64,000 bases of DNA. Source: Pelobacter seleniigenes DSM 18267. Its GTDB lineage: Bacteria > Desulfobacterota > Desulfuromonadia > Desulfuromonadales > Geopsychrobacteraceae. Below are positions 33,592-43,048 of the stretch, in pieces. The notes under the pieces are model-generated. The model did no database searches and was not told the DNA's origin. It worked only from the letters and a program-made list of their open reading frames with translations. Within the stretch, counting starts at the first letter, position 1. Each line of letters starts with the position of its first letter. The DNA is taken from the NCBI RefSeq assembly GCF_000711225.1, contig NZ_JOMG01000002.1:2492501-2556500 (forward strand). Reading direction: 5' to 3'. A program made the position numbers and the translations under genes.

Positions 33592-34428
33592 ATGGGAACC
33601 TCGACTCTGTTGACCTCTAGCACCACTCTGATCTATCTCACCGCGAGCATTCTTTACCTGGCCGCCATGATCGGCAAAAAAACCAAAGCAGGACGGCTGG
33701 GGCGTTGGTTCCTGCTCGTCGGGGTCATCGTCCATGCGGGCTCTTTTGCGGTGCTCCACTCCAGGGTCGGCGGGACACCGGTGACCAGCCTGCAGGAATC
33801 CCTGTCGTTTTTTGCCTGGTGTCTGGTGCTGCTCTACCTGTTACTGGAATTGCGCTTCCGGCTCTCGGTGATGGGCTCTTTCGCTGCGCCGTTGGCCTTT
33901 GTGCTGATGGTTGCCAGCGCTTTAAGCCCCAATGTGGTGGTGCAGTTGAACCCGCTCTTTAAGAGCTGGCTGTTCCCGGTTCACATTACCCTTGCTTTTC
34001 TCGGCAATGCTGCGTTTGCGCTGTCGTTTGGTGCCGGCATCATGTATCTGGTGCAGAACCGCATGCTGAAAAGCAAACATTTTACCGGTATTTTCCAACT
34101 GTTGCCCTCGCTGGATACCCTCGACAAAGTCAACTACACTTGCCTGAGTGTCGGTTTTCCACTAATGACCCTCGGTATTATCAGCGGTGCCTTCTGGGCC
34201 AATACCGCCTGGGGCAGTTACTGGAGTTGGGACCCGAAAGAGACCTGGGCGCTGATTACCTGGTTCCTCTACGCCGCGCTTTTGCACGGGCGTCTGTCCG
34301 CGGGCTGGCGAGGCCGTACCGCGGCTCTTTTTTCCATCATCGCCTTTATGTTTCTGCTCTTCACCTTCCTGGGGGTGAACTTGCTGCTCAGTGGTTATCA
34401 CACATTCGAAGCTTTTGCCGTTAATTGA
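33592..34428 (+). CDS. CcsA/HemX-family cytochrome c assembly membrane protein
   Basis: Membrane protein of 278 residues with about eight helices and the tryptophan-rich heme-handling motif [18 protein letters not shown] near residue 208. Conserved histidines in [15 protein letters not shown] and LLHGRL would coordinate heme. Proteins of this family move or hold heme for cytochrome c assembly, or influence glutamyl-tRNA reductase (HemX). Position at the head of the hem operon supports either. ATG 33592 has AAGG upstream. Confidence 0.88.
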   Translation: MGTSTLLTSSTTLIYLTASILYLAAMIGKKTKAGRLGRWFLLVGVIVHAGSFAVLHSRVGGTPVTSLQESLSFFAWCLVLLYLLLELRFRLSVMGSFAAPLAFVLMVASALSPNVVVQLNPLFKSWLFPVHITLAFLGNAAFALSFGAGIMYLVQNRMLKSKHFTGIFQLLPSLDTLDKVNYTCLSVGFPLMTLGIISGAFWANTAWGSYWSWDPKETWALITWFLYAALLHGRLSAGWRGRTAALFSIIAFMFLLFTFLGVNLLLSGYHTFEAFAVN

Positions 34429-34453
34429 GCTGAAGCTTACTGAAAACGATGCT

Positions 34454-35764
34454 ATGAATATCATTGTTGTGGGGTTGAGTCATAAGACCGCCCCGGTGGA
34501 AATCAGAGAAAAGGTTGCTTTCCCGCCGACCGCCATGGCCGCTCCGTTGGCGCAGATGCAGGCGTTGCCAGCAATCGCCGAAGCGGTCATTGTTTCGACC
34601 TGTAACCGGGTTGAGCTGTATGCCGCCACTCGCACTCCCGAAGCCGGGATTGTTGAGCTGAAGGCGTTTCTGGCCCATTATCATCAGCTGGAGCAGGTCG
34701 CGCTGGATCCTCACCTTTATCATTACGAGGGCGAAGCGGCCATGCAGCATGTCATGCGGGTGGCTGCCAGCCTTGATTCCATGGTGATCGGCGAACCGCA
34801 GATTCTCGGCCAGATCAAAACCGCTTATGGCTATGCCACCGAGTTCAAAACCGCCGGGACCATTCTCAACCGGTTTCTGCACAAGGCCTTTTCCGTGGCC
34901 AAGCGGGTCCGCAATGAAACCGAGATCGCCAGCCATGCCGTGTCTGTCTCCTTTGCTGCCGTTGAACTGGCCCGCAAAATATTCGACAGCCTTGAAAACA
35001 AGACGGTTATGTTGATCGGCGCCGGAGAAATGTGTGAACTGGCTGCAAAGCATTTTGTCAACAATGGCGTCTCCAAAGTGCTGGTGACCAATCGGACTTT
35101 CAGTCGGGCTGAAAAACTGGCCGAAGAATTTTCCGGAACGGCCGTTAATTTTGATGATTTCCAGGAACAATTGCACAGGGCGGATATCGTGTTATCGTCG
35201 ACCGGTGCCCCGGATTATGTCCTGACCGCCAAAAAGCTCAAGGACGTGATCAAGCTGCGCCGGTATAAACCGATGTTCCTGATCGATATTGCAGTGCCGC
35301 GGGATATCGATCCGGCGGCGAACCGGCTGGAAAGTATCTACCTCTATGATGTCGATGATCTTCAGGGGGTGGTGGAAGCCAACCTCAAGGAACGGCAGAA
35401 AGAGGCGGTCAAAGCTGAAGCTATCATTGCCGGCGAAGTGCAGCAGTTTCAAAGCTGGCTGGCAACCCTGGAAGTCAAACCGACCATCGTTGCGTTGCGC
35501 CGCCAGCTGGAGCAGGTTCGTCAGCTGGAGATGGAGAAAACCCTGTCCGGGTTGTCCCACCTTGGCGAAAAAGAACGCAAAGCCATTGATGCCATGACCG
35601 CGGCGATTGTCAACAAGATCCTGCATCACCCAACAAGCATCCTCAAGCAGGCCAGCACCAGTGATGACGGCAACCTTTACCTGGATGCTGTCCGGACCTT
35701 ATTCGATCTGCCGGAACCAGCCGGCGAGACAACTGATTCCGTTAAACCTAACCGAAGGAGTTGA
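34454..35764 (+). CDS. hemA: glutamyl-tRNA reductase
   Basis: First enzyme of the C5 pathway to tetrapyrroles. The product of 436 residues starts [20 protein letters not shown]. Catalytic C50 lies in [24 protein letters not shown], the NADPH-binding domain [15 protein letters not shown], and [11 protein letters not shown] follow; a C-terminal dimerisation domain completes it. ATG 34454 fits the family start; the frame from 34391 overlaps the CcsA gene. It precedes hemC by one base. Confidence 0.96.
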   Translation: MNIIVVGLSHKTAPVEIREKVAFPPTAMAAPLAQMQALPAIAEAVIVSTCNRVELYAATRTPEAGIVELKAFLAHYHQLEQVALDPHLYHYEGEAAMQHVMRVAASLDSMVIGEPQILGQIKTAYGYATEFKTAGTILNRFLHKAFSVAKRVRNETEIASHAVSVSFAAVELARKIFDSLENKTVMLIGAGEMCELAAKHFVNNGVSKVLVTNRTFSRAEKLAEEFSGTAVNFDDFQEQLHRADIVLSSTGAPDYVLTAKKLKDVIKLRRYKPMFLIDIAVPRDIDPAANRLESIYLYDVDDLQGVVEANLKERQKEAVKAEAIIAGEVQQFQSWLATLEVKPTIVALRRQLEQVRQLEMEKTLSGLSHLGEKERKAIDAMTAAIVNKILHHPTSILKQASTSDDGNLYLDAVRTLFDLPEPAGETTDSVKPNRRS

Positions 35765-35765
35765 G

Positions 35766-36719
35766 ATGTCCCGTACTTTGCGAATCGGCACGCGTGCCAG
35801 TGCTTTGGCCTTGTGGCAGGCGAACTGGGTTAAAGACCAGTTGGAGCAGCGTTACCCCGATCTGACCGTGACCCTGACTAAAATCAAGACTCAAGGGGAT
35901 AAAATCCTTGATGTTCCGTTGGCCATGGTTGGTGGTAAGGGCCTGTTCGTCAAGGAAATCCAGGAAGCGATGTTGCGTCACGAAGTCGATATCGCTGTCC
36001 ATTCCATGAAAGATGTGCCGACTTTTTTCCCCGAGGGGACCGGGCTGCGTTGTATCACCGAGCGGGAAGATCCGCGCGACATCGTGGTTCTGAAACCGGG
36101 CTACGCCAGCTTCGCCGATATCCGCCACAAAGGTCGTATCGGCACCTCGTCGCTACGTCGCAAAGCCCAACTGCTCAACCTGCGTCCCGACCTGGAGATG
36201 GTCGATATCAGGGGTAATGTCCAGACCCGGATCAACAAGCTTGACGAAGATAATCTGGATGCCGTGGTGCTGGCTGCTGCCGGCATGCATCGGCTCGGGT
36301 TCGCTGCGCAGATCGGTGAATATTTTGACCCGAAGGTCTGCCTGCCCGCCATCGGCCAGGGGGCTTTGGGGCTGGAAAGCAGGATTGATGACGAAGAGAC
36401 CAACAGCCTGATCGATTTTTTCAATCATGCCGAGACCGCCTATGCGGTGACCGCGGAACGGGCGGTCCTTTCCACCCTGGAAGGGGGCTGTCAGGTGCCG
36501 ATTGCCGCTTTCGGAACCGTCAGCGGGACAGAACTGGAACTGACCGGACTGGTCTCCGATGTCGCCGGCCGGGAACTGCTGAAAAAGACCTTGACCGGGC
36601 CGGTCGGGCAGGCCGCCGAACTCGGTGTGACCCTGGCCAAACAGCTCCTGGAGATGGGGGCGGGGCGGATCCTGAACGCGGTTTACGGCTGCGAAACCTT
36701 CAAGCAGGATGAGGATTGA
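35766..36719 (+). CDS. hemC: porphobilinogen deaminase (hydroxymethylbilane synthase)
   Basis: Polymerises four porphobilinogen units into hydroxymethylbilane. The product is 317 residues. RIGTRASALALWQANWV is the N-terminal motif; VGGKGLFVKEIQEAML and AVHSMKDVP form the active site; the dipyrromethane cofactor cysteine lies in LEGGCQVPIAAFG near residue 240. Start ATG 35766, with AAGGAG upstream, replaces the longer frame that runs back into hemA. Confidence 0.96.
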   Translation: MSRTLRIGTRASALALWQANWVKDQLEQRYPDLTVTLTKIKTQGDKILDVPLAMVGGKGLFVKEIQEAMLRHEVDIAVHSMKDVPTFFPEGTGLRCITEREDPRDIVVLKPGYASFADIRHKGRIGTSSLRRKAQLLNLRPDLEMVDIRGNVQTRINKLDEDNLDAVVLAAAGMHRLGFAAQIGEYFDPKVCLPAIGQGALGLESRIDDEETNSLIDFFNHAETAYAVTAERAVLSTLEGGCQVPIAAFGTVSGTELELTGLVSDVAGRELLKKTLTGPVGQAAELGVTLAKQLLEMGAGRILNAVYGCETFKQDED

Positions 36720-36725
36720 ACGACG

Positions 36726-37505
36726 GTGAGGGAGCTGCCTTTGGCCGGGAAAAAATTTCTGGTGACCCGCTCGCAAAATCAGGCGGCCGCTCTGGTTGCG
36801 TTACTGGCAGAACAGGGCGGTGAAGCGATCTGCGTGCCGACCATCGACATCGTTGCGCCGGAGAGCTGGCGTCCCCTCGATCTGGAAATCCGCAATCTGG
36901 AAGATGTCGATATCCTGATTCTGACCTCGGCCAATGCGGTCAACGCTTTTTTTGAGCGGTTCTTGGAAAATGAGCAGTATTTCGGCTTGTTGAAGGCCGT
37001 TACGGTTGTCGCCGTCGGCCCCAAAACAGCTCAGGCTATGGCACCCTATGCGCTCAGCGCGGATATCGTTCCACAGGATCATAGCGCCGAAGGGATTGTC
37101 GCAGAGCTGCTGGCGCTGGGCGTTGCCGGAAAGAAGATTCTTTATCCACGAGCTGAATTGGCCCGGCCTTATCTGGTTGATCATCTGCGCGCCGCCGGTG
37201 CGGATGTCAGCGCCCCGATCGCCTATCGAACGGTCGCCCCGCGGGAGAATACGGAAAAAATCCGTCGGCTGTTAAAAAACCAAGAGCTGGATGCAATCTG
37301 TTTCAGTTCGTCTTCCACTTTTGATAATCTGCTGGCCATGCTTGGCGATGAGTTGAAATTATTACTGGGGAAAACCGAACTGTTTTCCATCGGCCCACAG
37401 ACCTCGCGGACAATCCGTGAGCATGGCTTCAAGGTCGATCTGGAACCGCCGGCCTGGACTTTGGATGCCCTGGTTGCGGCCATGGTGGAACACTATCGTA
37501 ATTGA
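36726..37505 (+). CDS. hemD: uroporphyrinogen-III synthase
   Basis: Cyclises hydroxymethylbilane with D-ring inversion. The product of 259 residues has the weakly conserved HemD pattern: LAGKKFLVTRSQNQAAAL at the start, ILTSANAVNAFFERF, VVAVGPKTAQAM, and FSSSSTFDNLL near 200. GTG start at 36726, 7 bases after the hemC stop, fits the operon. In many relatives hemD is fused to the methyltransferase cobA; here it stands alone. Confidence 0.92.
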   Translation: MRELPLAGKKFLVTRSQNQAAALVALLAEQGGEAICVPTIDIVAPESWRPLDLEIRNLEDVDILILTSANAVNAFFERFLENEQYFGLLKAVTVVAVGPKTAQAMAPYALSADIVPQDHSAEGIVAELLALGVAGKKILYPRAELARPYLVDHLRAAGADVSAPIAYRTVAPRENTEKIRRLLKNQELDAICFSSSSTFDNLLAMLGDELKLLLGKTELFSIGPQTSRTIREHGFKVDLEPPAWTLDALVAAMVEHYRN

Positions 37506-37561
37506 CGGCAAACGCTGCGAGCTGGCTGTTGAGCGGTTCTCTATTGTAAAGGAGTCTATTT

Positions 37562-38536
37562 ATGTACTTTCCCAATTATCGTCCGCGCCGCCTGCGGCGC
37601 AATGAAAATATCCGGCGGATGGTCCGCGAAACCCACCTGCGTGTGGATGATCTGATTTACCCGATGTTCAGCGCCTTCGGTGAAAATATCCGCAAGGAAA
37701 TCGGTTCGATGCCGGGAATTTATCAGCAGTCCATTGAGAATATTATCAGCGAAGCCAAAGAGGTCTACGCTCTCGGTATTCCGGCTGTGATCCTGTTCGG
37801 TATCCCGGAAGAGAAGGATGCCGTCGGCAGTGACGCTTACAGCGACAGTGGGATTATCCAGAATACCATCCGTGCACTGAAGAAAGAGTTGCCGGAGCTG
37901 TTGGTGATTACCGATGTCTGCATGTGCGAGTATACGGACCATGGACACTGCGGGATGATCAAGGACGGCGATGTTGACAACGATGCCACCTTGGAACTGC
38001 TCGCCAAGGAAGCTCTCTCCCATGCCCAGGCCGGGGCCGATATCATCGCGCCGTCGGATATGATGGACGGGCGGATTGCGGCGATCCGGGATGTGCTGGA
38101 CGAGAACGGTTTCGAGCATATTCCGATCATGAGCTATGCCGTCAAATATGCCAGCGGCTTTTACGGCCCCTTCCGGGAGGCAGCGGAGAGCACTCCCGAG
38201 TTTGGCGACCGGCGCAGTTACCAGATGGATCCCGCCAACCGTCTTGAAGCCCTGCGCGAAGCGAATCAGGATCTGGCCGAGGCCGCCGATTTCTTGATGG
38301 TCAAACCGGCCTTGTCCTACCTGGATATTATCCGCGATTTGAAAGACAATTTTGACCTGCCGCTGGTTGCCTACAACGTCTCCGGCGAATACAGCATGGT
38401 CAAAGCCGCCGCGGCAAGGGACTGGGTCGAGGGGGAGCGGGTGATGATGGAAATACTGCTCAGCATAAAACGGGCCGGCGCCGACCTGATCATTACCTAT
38501 CATGCCAAAGAGGCGGCCAGGTTATTGCGGGGCTAA
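37562..38536 (+). CDS. hemB: delta-aminolevulinic acid dehydratase (porphobilinogen synthase)
   Basis: Condenses two aminolevulinate molecules to porphobilinogen. The product of 324 residues has the Zn-type metal triad C120, C122, C130 in [14 protein letters not shown]. Schiff-base lysines lie in [17 protein letters not shown] (K195) and [11 protein letters not shown]. The N terminus [18 protein letters not shown] is typical. AAAGGAG precedes the ATG. It ends the heme block. Confidence 0.96.
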   Translation: MYFPNYRPRRLRRNENIRRMVRETHLRVDDLIYPMFSAFGENIRKEIGSMPGIYQQSIENIISEAKEVYALGIPAVILFGIPEEKDAVGSDAYSDSGIIQNTIRALKKELPELLVITDVCMCEYTDHGHCGMIKDGDVDNDATLELLAKEALSHAQAGADIIAPSDMMDGRIAAIRDVLDENGFEHIPIMSYAVKYASGFYGPFREAAESTPEFGDRRSYQMDPANRLEALREANQDLAEAADFLMVKPALSYLDIIRDLKDNFDLPLVAYNVSGEYSMVKAAAARDWVEGERVMMEILLSIKRAGADLIITYHAKEAARLLRG

Positions 38537-38566
38537 GCAAGACCTGCTAGATTGAATTACGTCCTC

Positions 38567-38606
38567 AGCGGGCTGACGCGGTGCGTCGGCCCGCTCTTGT
38601 CATTTT
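38567..38606 (+). terminator. terminator or attenuator between hemB and the M16 peptidase gene
   Basis: AGCGGGCTGACGC pairs with GCGTCGGCCCGCT with one mismatch around a short GGT-type loop; CTTGTCATTTT follows. It lies immediately before the peptidase ribosome site, so it may set the level of read-through. Confidence 0.65.
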
Positions 38607-38617
38607 AAGGTGCGGTA

Positions 38618-39934
38618 TTGTTAAGGAACAGGTCATCATTTTTGTCCAGCTCAGAATATTTTGTTGATACCCTGCCCAACGGGGTGCGTCTGGTGACGGT
38701 GCCGTTGCCTCATCTGCATGCCGCGGAACTGGTCTGTTACCTGGCCGTCGGCGGCCGCAATGAAACTGACGAAATCTCCGGAGTTTCCCATTTCCTGGAG
38801 CATATGGTTTTTCGCGGCACCGAAGACTATCCCACCAGCACCGATATCGAGCGCGCTTTCGAGGCGATCGGCGGCGCGGTCAACGCCTCCACCGATGTCG
38901 AGACCACCTGTTTTCATTCCCGGGTTCATCCGGCCTATCTCGCGGAAGGGCTGGCTCTGTTCGCGTCGATGCTGCTGCGGCCGAAATTTCGGGAACTTGA
39001 TGTGGAGCGGCGGATTATTCTTGAGGAAGCCCGCGAGGACTTCAACGAGGAAGGGACCCTGGTCAATCCGGACAACCTGATGGCTGCGCTGCTTTGGCCC
39101 GGACATCCCCTCGGAAAATCCCTGATCGGTACACCGGAAAGCCTGGCCGGCATCGACCTGCCCTGCCTGGAGGCCTATTACCGGAGCTGGTACCGGCCCC
39201 AGAACCTGGTGATCTGTGCCTGCGGGCCTATTTCGCAGGATGAATTACGCAGCGCGGCAACGCGTGAATTCGGTCATTGGGAGCCCGCTGCGCTGCCCAC
39301 TTTGAGCCCGGCACCGCAACCAGAAGAGGCTCAGCCGGAGAGTTGCTGGGTTGATGATTCCGATTCCCAGGTCAGTCTGCAACTGGCCTTTCGTCTGCCC
39401 GGCCGCAACGATGAACGGATTCTGGCCGTGCGACTGTTGCGGCGCTTGCTGTCCTGGGGCGGTGGAGCCCGATTACCGTTGCGGTTGCGCGAGGAACTGG
39501 GGCTGACCTATTCCGTCGAGGCCAACTGTTCGCTGCTCAGCGACACCGGTTATCTGTCCATCGACCTGTCGGTGGCGCCCGCCAACCTGCCGAAGGTTCT
39601 GCCGGAGCTGTTTGATGTGCTCGCCGACCTGCGCAATAACCGGTTGCCCCAGGCCGAGCTCGATGCCGCCATCAAGGGCTATCTGTTTGATCTGGAGTTT
39701 TCGCAGGACCAGAGCGATTCACTGGCCGTGCGCTACGGATGGGGCTTGCAGGCCGGCTATCTGCGCACCCTGGAGCAGGATCGCCTGGAGTTGCAGCAGC
39801 TGACCTGCGAGAAAATTCAACAGGCCGCCCATGAGCTGCTCACCCGGCAGAGTATGAAGCTGGTGGTGGTTGGCCCCTGGCGTGAGCAGGATCGCTCCCT
39901 GGTGGAAAAGCAGTTGCACGCAGCCCCCTTTTAG
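38618..39934 (+). CDS. M16 (pitrilysin-type) zinc peptidase
   Basis: Peptidase of 438 residues. The inverted zinc motif is HFLEH (58-62), with the distal glutamate in ERRIILEEARED (about 137). The second half has the substrate-binding domain LRLREELGLTYSVEA. This is the length of one-subunit processing-type peptidases such as those of the insulinase subfamily M16B. No signal peptide is seen, so a cytoplasmic location is likely. The start is a TTG at 38618 with AAGG 8 bases upstream; no ATG is available upstream of the domain. It is probably expressed partly by read-through from hemB. Confidence 0.88.
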   Translation: MLRNRSSFLSSSEYFVDTLPNGVRLVTVPLPHLHAAELVCYLAVGGRNETDEISGVSHFLEHMVFRGTEDYPTSTDIERAFEAIGGAVNASTDVETTCFHSRVHPAYLAEGLALFASMLLRPKFRELDVERRIILEEAREDFNEEGTLVNPDNLMAALLWPGHPLGKSLIGTPESLAGIDLPCLEAYYRSWYRPQNLVICACGPISQDELRSAATREFGHWEPAALPTLSPAPQPEEAQPESCWVDDSDSQVSLQLAFRLPGRNDERILAVRLLRRLLSWGGGARLPLRLREELGLTYSVEANCSLLSDTGYLSIDLSVAPANLPKVLPELFDVLADLRNNRLPQAELDAAIKGYLFDLEFSQDQSDSLAVRYGWGLQAGYLRTLEQDRLELQQLTCEKIQQAAHELLTRQSMKLVVVGPWREQDRSLVEKQLHAAPF

Positions 39935-40197
39935 GCGGGGCCGCGCTCTCTCTTCGGGGCTTTTGCAAATGTGGTTGGGAACGTGGCGATTTTCCCCACT
40001 ATAAACTCGATCCATTGGAGAATCTCGCTGGATGTTGATCCTCCGCCCCTGGGCTTGGCGGATTGTTTGGCCATCTCCGGCTCGTTGATCCTGACCGTTT
40101 TATAAAGAAAGTTTTTGAACCGGTAAAATTTTCTGCGTTCCTCAGGTGATTCCTCCGGCTGGGTGCAGGCGCGCAGCAACCGGACCAGCTTGAGCAT
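39931..40197 (-). CDS. possible hypothetical protein (88 aa), doubtful
   Basis: A minus-strand frame of 88 residues, basic and rich in Lys/Arg (TQPEESPEERRKFYRFKNF is its most protein-like part). It overlaps the end of the M16 peptidase gene by four bases, tail to tail. Upstream frames on the same strand also look protein-like but are broken by stops. It may be the tail of a decayed gene rather than a functional gene. No family recognised. Confidence 0.3.
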   Translation of the reverse strand: MLKLVRLLRACTQPEESPEERRKFYRFKNFLYKTVRINEPEMAKQSAKPRGGGSTSSEILQWIEFIVGKIATFPTTFAKAPKRERGPA

Positions 40198-40198
40198 G

Positions 40199-40511
40199 TT
40201 GCCGGTCCCTTCCCGTTGGGTAAAACAACCACCTTCAGTACCTTCAGCACCACGTCGCGGTCAGTTCCTGGCGTGAATACGATTCGTAGACGTTGCTACA
40301 GAAATCACCTGCACCATTGGTGATGTCCTCAGCCTGAATCAGGCGACTCTTTCTGAACGGCATGGCACGCGATAGAATGCTGCACAACTTACAGTGGGGA
40401 GCGGATCGGTTGGAGTAATAAGCATGTGGAGGACTTCACGCGGTTCTCTTTTCTCGGGGCGTTGATTCTGTTGATAAGCTGTTCGGTTTGGTGCAGAAGG
40501 GTGTGAGTCAT
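40199..40511 (-). pseudogene. possible remnant of a decayed gene, reading frames broken
   Basis: On the minus strand an ATG at 40511 with a GAGGAC leader opens a frame (MTHTLLHQTEQLINRINAPR) that ends after about 40 codons. A different frame then looks coding for about 60 codons (PHCKLCSILSRAMPFRKS, NGAGDFCSNVYESYSRQEL) before a TGA, and a third frame continues toward 40197 (VFTPGTDRDVVLKVLKVVV). This pattern fits a gene with several frameshifts, but it could be coincidence. The original product is unknown. Confidence 0.25.
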
Positions 40512-40611
40512 TATGTCCTCATCCAATGAGTAGAAAAATGCTCAATGTATTCTGGTTTTTTCGCTGCGGCTGTCAAAAAGAAAGACTAATTTTGGATAAA
40601 TGGAACCTTCA

Positions 40612-40813
40612 ATGAAAACAATTGGTTATGTTTTTGTTATGGTTTTTCTTTAGCAGTTCTGTGCTCTTTGGCTTGTTCTGAGAATGAGCCGTTTGTTGTT
40701 GAATTTGAAAAAAACCTTTTAATTTCGGATGATTACCATTTAGTGTGTGTTCTTTTTGTGCTGTGGCAGATTTCTCCTAAGTGCTTTTTCATTTGTATGA
40801 ACTGTTGTGATTG
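40612..40813 (+). pseudogene. possible frameshifted secreted or lipoprotein fragment
   Basis: ATG at 40612 reads MKTIGYVFVMVFL and then TAG at 40651. A one-base frame change there continues as AVLCSLACSENEPFVVEFEK and on to a TGA near 40811. Joined, the first 22 residues look like a signal peptide ending at a cysteine, though the lipobox is non-canonical (SLAC). The frame change falls beside a T-rich run, so either real decay or a sequencing error is possible. It is short and unverified. Confidence 0.25.
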
Positions 40814-40954
40814 ACGATCTAAATGCCTGGATATTAAGAGGTTTTTTGGTTATTGTACTTGCTGAATTTTTCTCAATGCATGATAATAAAAAATACAATT
40901 AAGATTTTAGTACCGCTTTAAACACCATGTTTTGACTTCTGTGAGGGGTATTGA

Positions 40955-43048
40955 ATGCAAGGGCAGGGCCCATCCATAGAGCCGTTCAGTGAGAGGGATA
41001 TTTCTACTCTGCTGTGCGATCCGCACGTTCTGGCGGCGCTGATCGAGGCCTGTCTCAATCAGGCGAGCTATCAGAATCTGGCGGACCTTGTTTTGCAGGA
41101 TGCGGCCCTCTCGGCCCAGGTCATCCAGGCGGCCAGCAAGGCAATCCCCCAAGCCATCAAGCCCGCAGAACCGGTTTCCTCCGCCGTGCAAAAACTGGGG
41201 ATCCCCATCTTGACCAGCCTGGCTTTGAAAGCGGCTCAGCAGATTTCAAAGCACCGGTTTACGGCCGAAGAGTTGACCTTTCAGGCGCGGCTCTGGGCCA
41301 CGTCTCAAGTCGGCGCTGTGGCGGCACGCTGCCTCGCCCCTTCGGTTGATTTTTCGCGCATTGAAGAAGCCCAACTCGGTGGATTGTTCCTGAACCTGGG
41401 GATTCACCTGCTGTTCGCAAGGTTCGGCCGCGATTATCTGGTAATGAATGTGGGCCCTTGCGGCAGTACCGCCCAGGCGCTTCTGGAAAGAGGGCGATTC
41501 GGGCTCGACCATCTGGAGCTGGCGGACCGGATGATCCGCTCCTGGAAGCTGGAATCCTTTCTGGCTGATGCCATTCGTTTTTTGCAGGTTGATGTCTCCC
41601 AGATCGAGCATTGCGGGCCGCTGTTGAAGATTGCCCGGCTGGCCCGGCAGTTTTGCCCGGTCCCGCAAGCCCTTCCGGAAGAGCTGCCGCAGCTTGCTGA
41701 GCGGCTGTTTGGACTCAGTGCCAGTGAAACCCACTATTTGTTCAAATGGGCGCAGGGTCTTTATCCGGCCAGCGTTGCCCTGTTGGACGATGCAGAGGCG
41801 TTGCAGGCGGATTTCTCTCAAAACCTGGATCATTTGCGGGAGTTGACTTTCATCCTGGCAAAACAGGAGGCGGCTCGGGCCAGGCTTGCCCAGATCCATG
41901 ATCAGGAACAGTTGCTGAGTACGGCGCGGCGGCTTTACCTGGAATACAGCCCGGCTGCGGAGGTGATCTTTTTTTTACTCGATCAAAAAAGTCGGCTCCT
42001 GACCGGCCTGCAGATTACCGGGCAACAGAGCTTGGTTCGGGAGTTGGAAATACCCCTGCAGAAGGAGTTCTGTCTGCTCTCTAAAGCGGTTGTGGATACC
42101 GTCATTGTCTCCTCTTTTGGCGCCGAAAAAGAGTTTACTGTGACCGATCATTTGATCTCAAGGCTGTGTGGTGATCAGGGCTTTGTCTGTTATCCCCTCA
42201 GTGCCGGAGAGCAACCTTTGGGAGCGGTGGTGCTGGCGGTCGATTCCCCGACAGCACTCGCGCCGGTGGAGACTTTGCAGCTCAAAACGATCAGCCAGGT
42301 CGTCGGTGACCGACTGGCGGCTTTGGCCCCGGCGACCGGGGACCCGTTCAACGACGGTGCCGGCTTGTTGCGCCGGGTCAGTCATGAGGTCAATAATCCT
42401 TTGACCATTATCGGCAATTATGCTGAAGTTCTGAGTCGTTCCGACTCGGCTCAGGAACATGCCAAACTGACCGCTGCCATTAAAGGTGAAGTGCGCCGGG
42501 TTGACGATATTATCAGCTATTATCTGCATCGGCAGGAAGCCCCGGATTTTCTTGACCAGGGAGTTGATCTGAATGAGCTGATCCGGGAAACGGTCGAATC
42601 GCTGCATGACTCGGTGCTGAAATCGGGTAAAATTGAGCTGCAACTGAATTTACAGGAAGAACTTGAAAAGCTTGAGGCCAGCCCGGTGCTGATCAAGCAG
42701 GTCCTGGTGAACCTGATCCGCAATGCCGCGGAAGCGCTGGAGTCGGGCGGGATCATTACCCTGACGACGCGGGTGAATTTTGTTGCCGGCCGAGGCTGGC
42801 AGGCCGAGATCATGGTGGCGGATAACGGTCCCGGCATGTCACCACGGGTGCTCAAGCACCTGTTCCGGCCGGTTGCCAGCAGCAAAGGAGCCGGGCATTC
42901 CGGAGTCGGTTTGAGTATCGTCAAGAGCATGATTGATGACCTTGGCGGCCAGGTCAGTTGTTGCAGCAATGTCGCTGCGGGGACCAGTTTTCAAGTGCTG
43001 ATCCCCTACGGCAGCCATTCTCCCCTTGCCTTGCAGGAGCCACAGTGA
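40955..43048 (+). CDS. HDOD-domain sensor histidine kinase
   Basis: Soluble multidomain protein of 697 residues. The N-terminal HDOD domain covers about 10-220. A central region of about 300-460 has GAF-like character (STARRLYLEYSPAAEVIFFL, QPLGAVVLAVDSP). The kinase core follows: HisKA motif LLRRVSHEVNNPLTIIGNY near 475, N box NLIRNAAEALE, DNGPGMS and GHSGVGLSIVKS. No membrane segment. It overlaps the start of the next gene by four bases, so its likely output is the downstream REC-PAS-GGDEF-EAL protein. ATG 40955 has GAGGGG nearby. Confidence 0.88.
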   Translation: MQGQGPSIEPFSERDISTLLCDPHVLAALIEACLNQASYQNLADLVLQDAALSAQVIQAASKAIPQAIKPAEPVSSAVQKLGIPILTSLALKAAQQISKHRFTAEELTFQARLWATSQVGAVAARCLAPSVDFSRIEEAQLGGLFLNLGIHLLFARFGRDYLVMNVGPCGSTAQALLERGRFGLDHLELADRMIRSWKLESFLADAIRFLQVDVSQIEHCGPLLKIARLARQFCPVPQALPEELPQLAERLFGLSASETHYLFKWAQGLYPASVALLDDAEALQADFSQNLDHLRELTFILAKQEAARARLAQIHDQEQLLSTARRLYLEYSPAAEVIFFLLDQKSRLLTGLQITGQQSLVRELEIPLQKEFCLLSKAVVDTVIVSSFGAEKEFTVTDHLISRLCGDQGFVCYPLSAGEQPLGAVVLAVDSPTALAPVETLQLKTISQVVGDRLAALAPATGDPFNDGAGLLRRVSHEVNNPLTIIGNYAEVLSRSDSAQEHAKLTAAIKGEVRRVDDIISYYLHRQEAPDFLDQGVDLNELIRETVESLHDSVLKSGKIELQLNLQEELEKLEASPVLIKQVLVNLIRNAAEALESGGIITLTTRVNFVAGRGWQAEIMVADNGPGMSPRVLKHLFRPVASSKGAGHSGVGLSIVKSMIDDLGGQVSCCSNVAAGTSFQVLIPYGSHSPLALQEPQ

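Larger units (their letters stand above)
39935..40954. other. about 1 kb without a convincing intact gene
   Basis: The first half (39935-40511) holds the broken minus-strand frames described separately. The second half (40512-40954) is markedly AT-rich, unlike its surroundings, and contains a possible frameshifted exported-protein fragment (40612-40813). No repeat, tRNA or insertion-sequence end was recognised. Confidence 0.5.
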
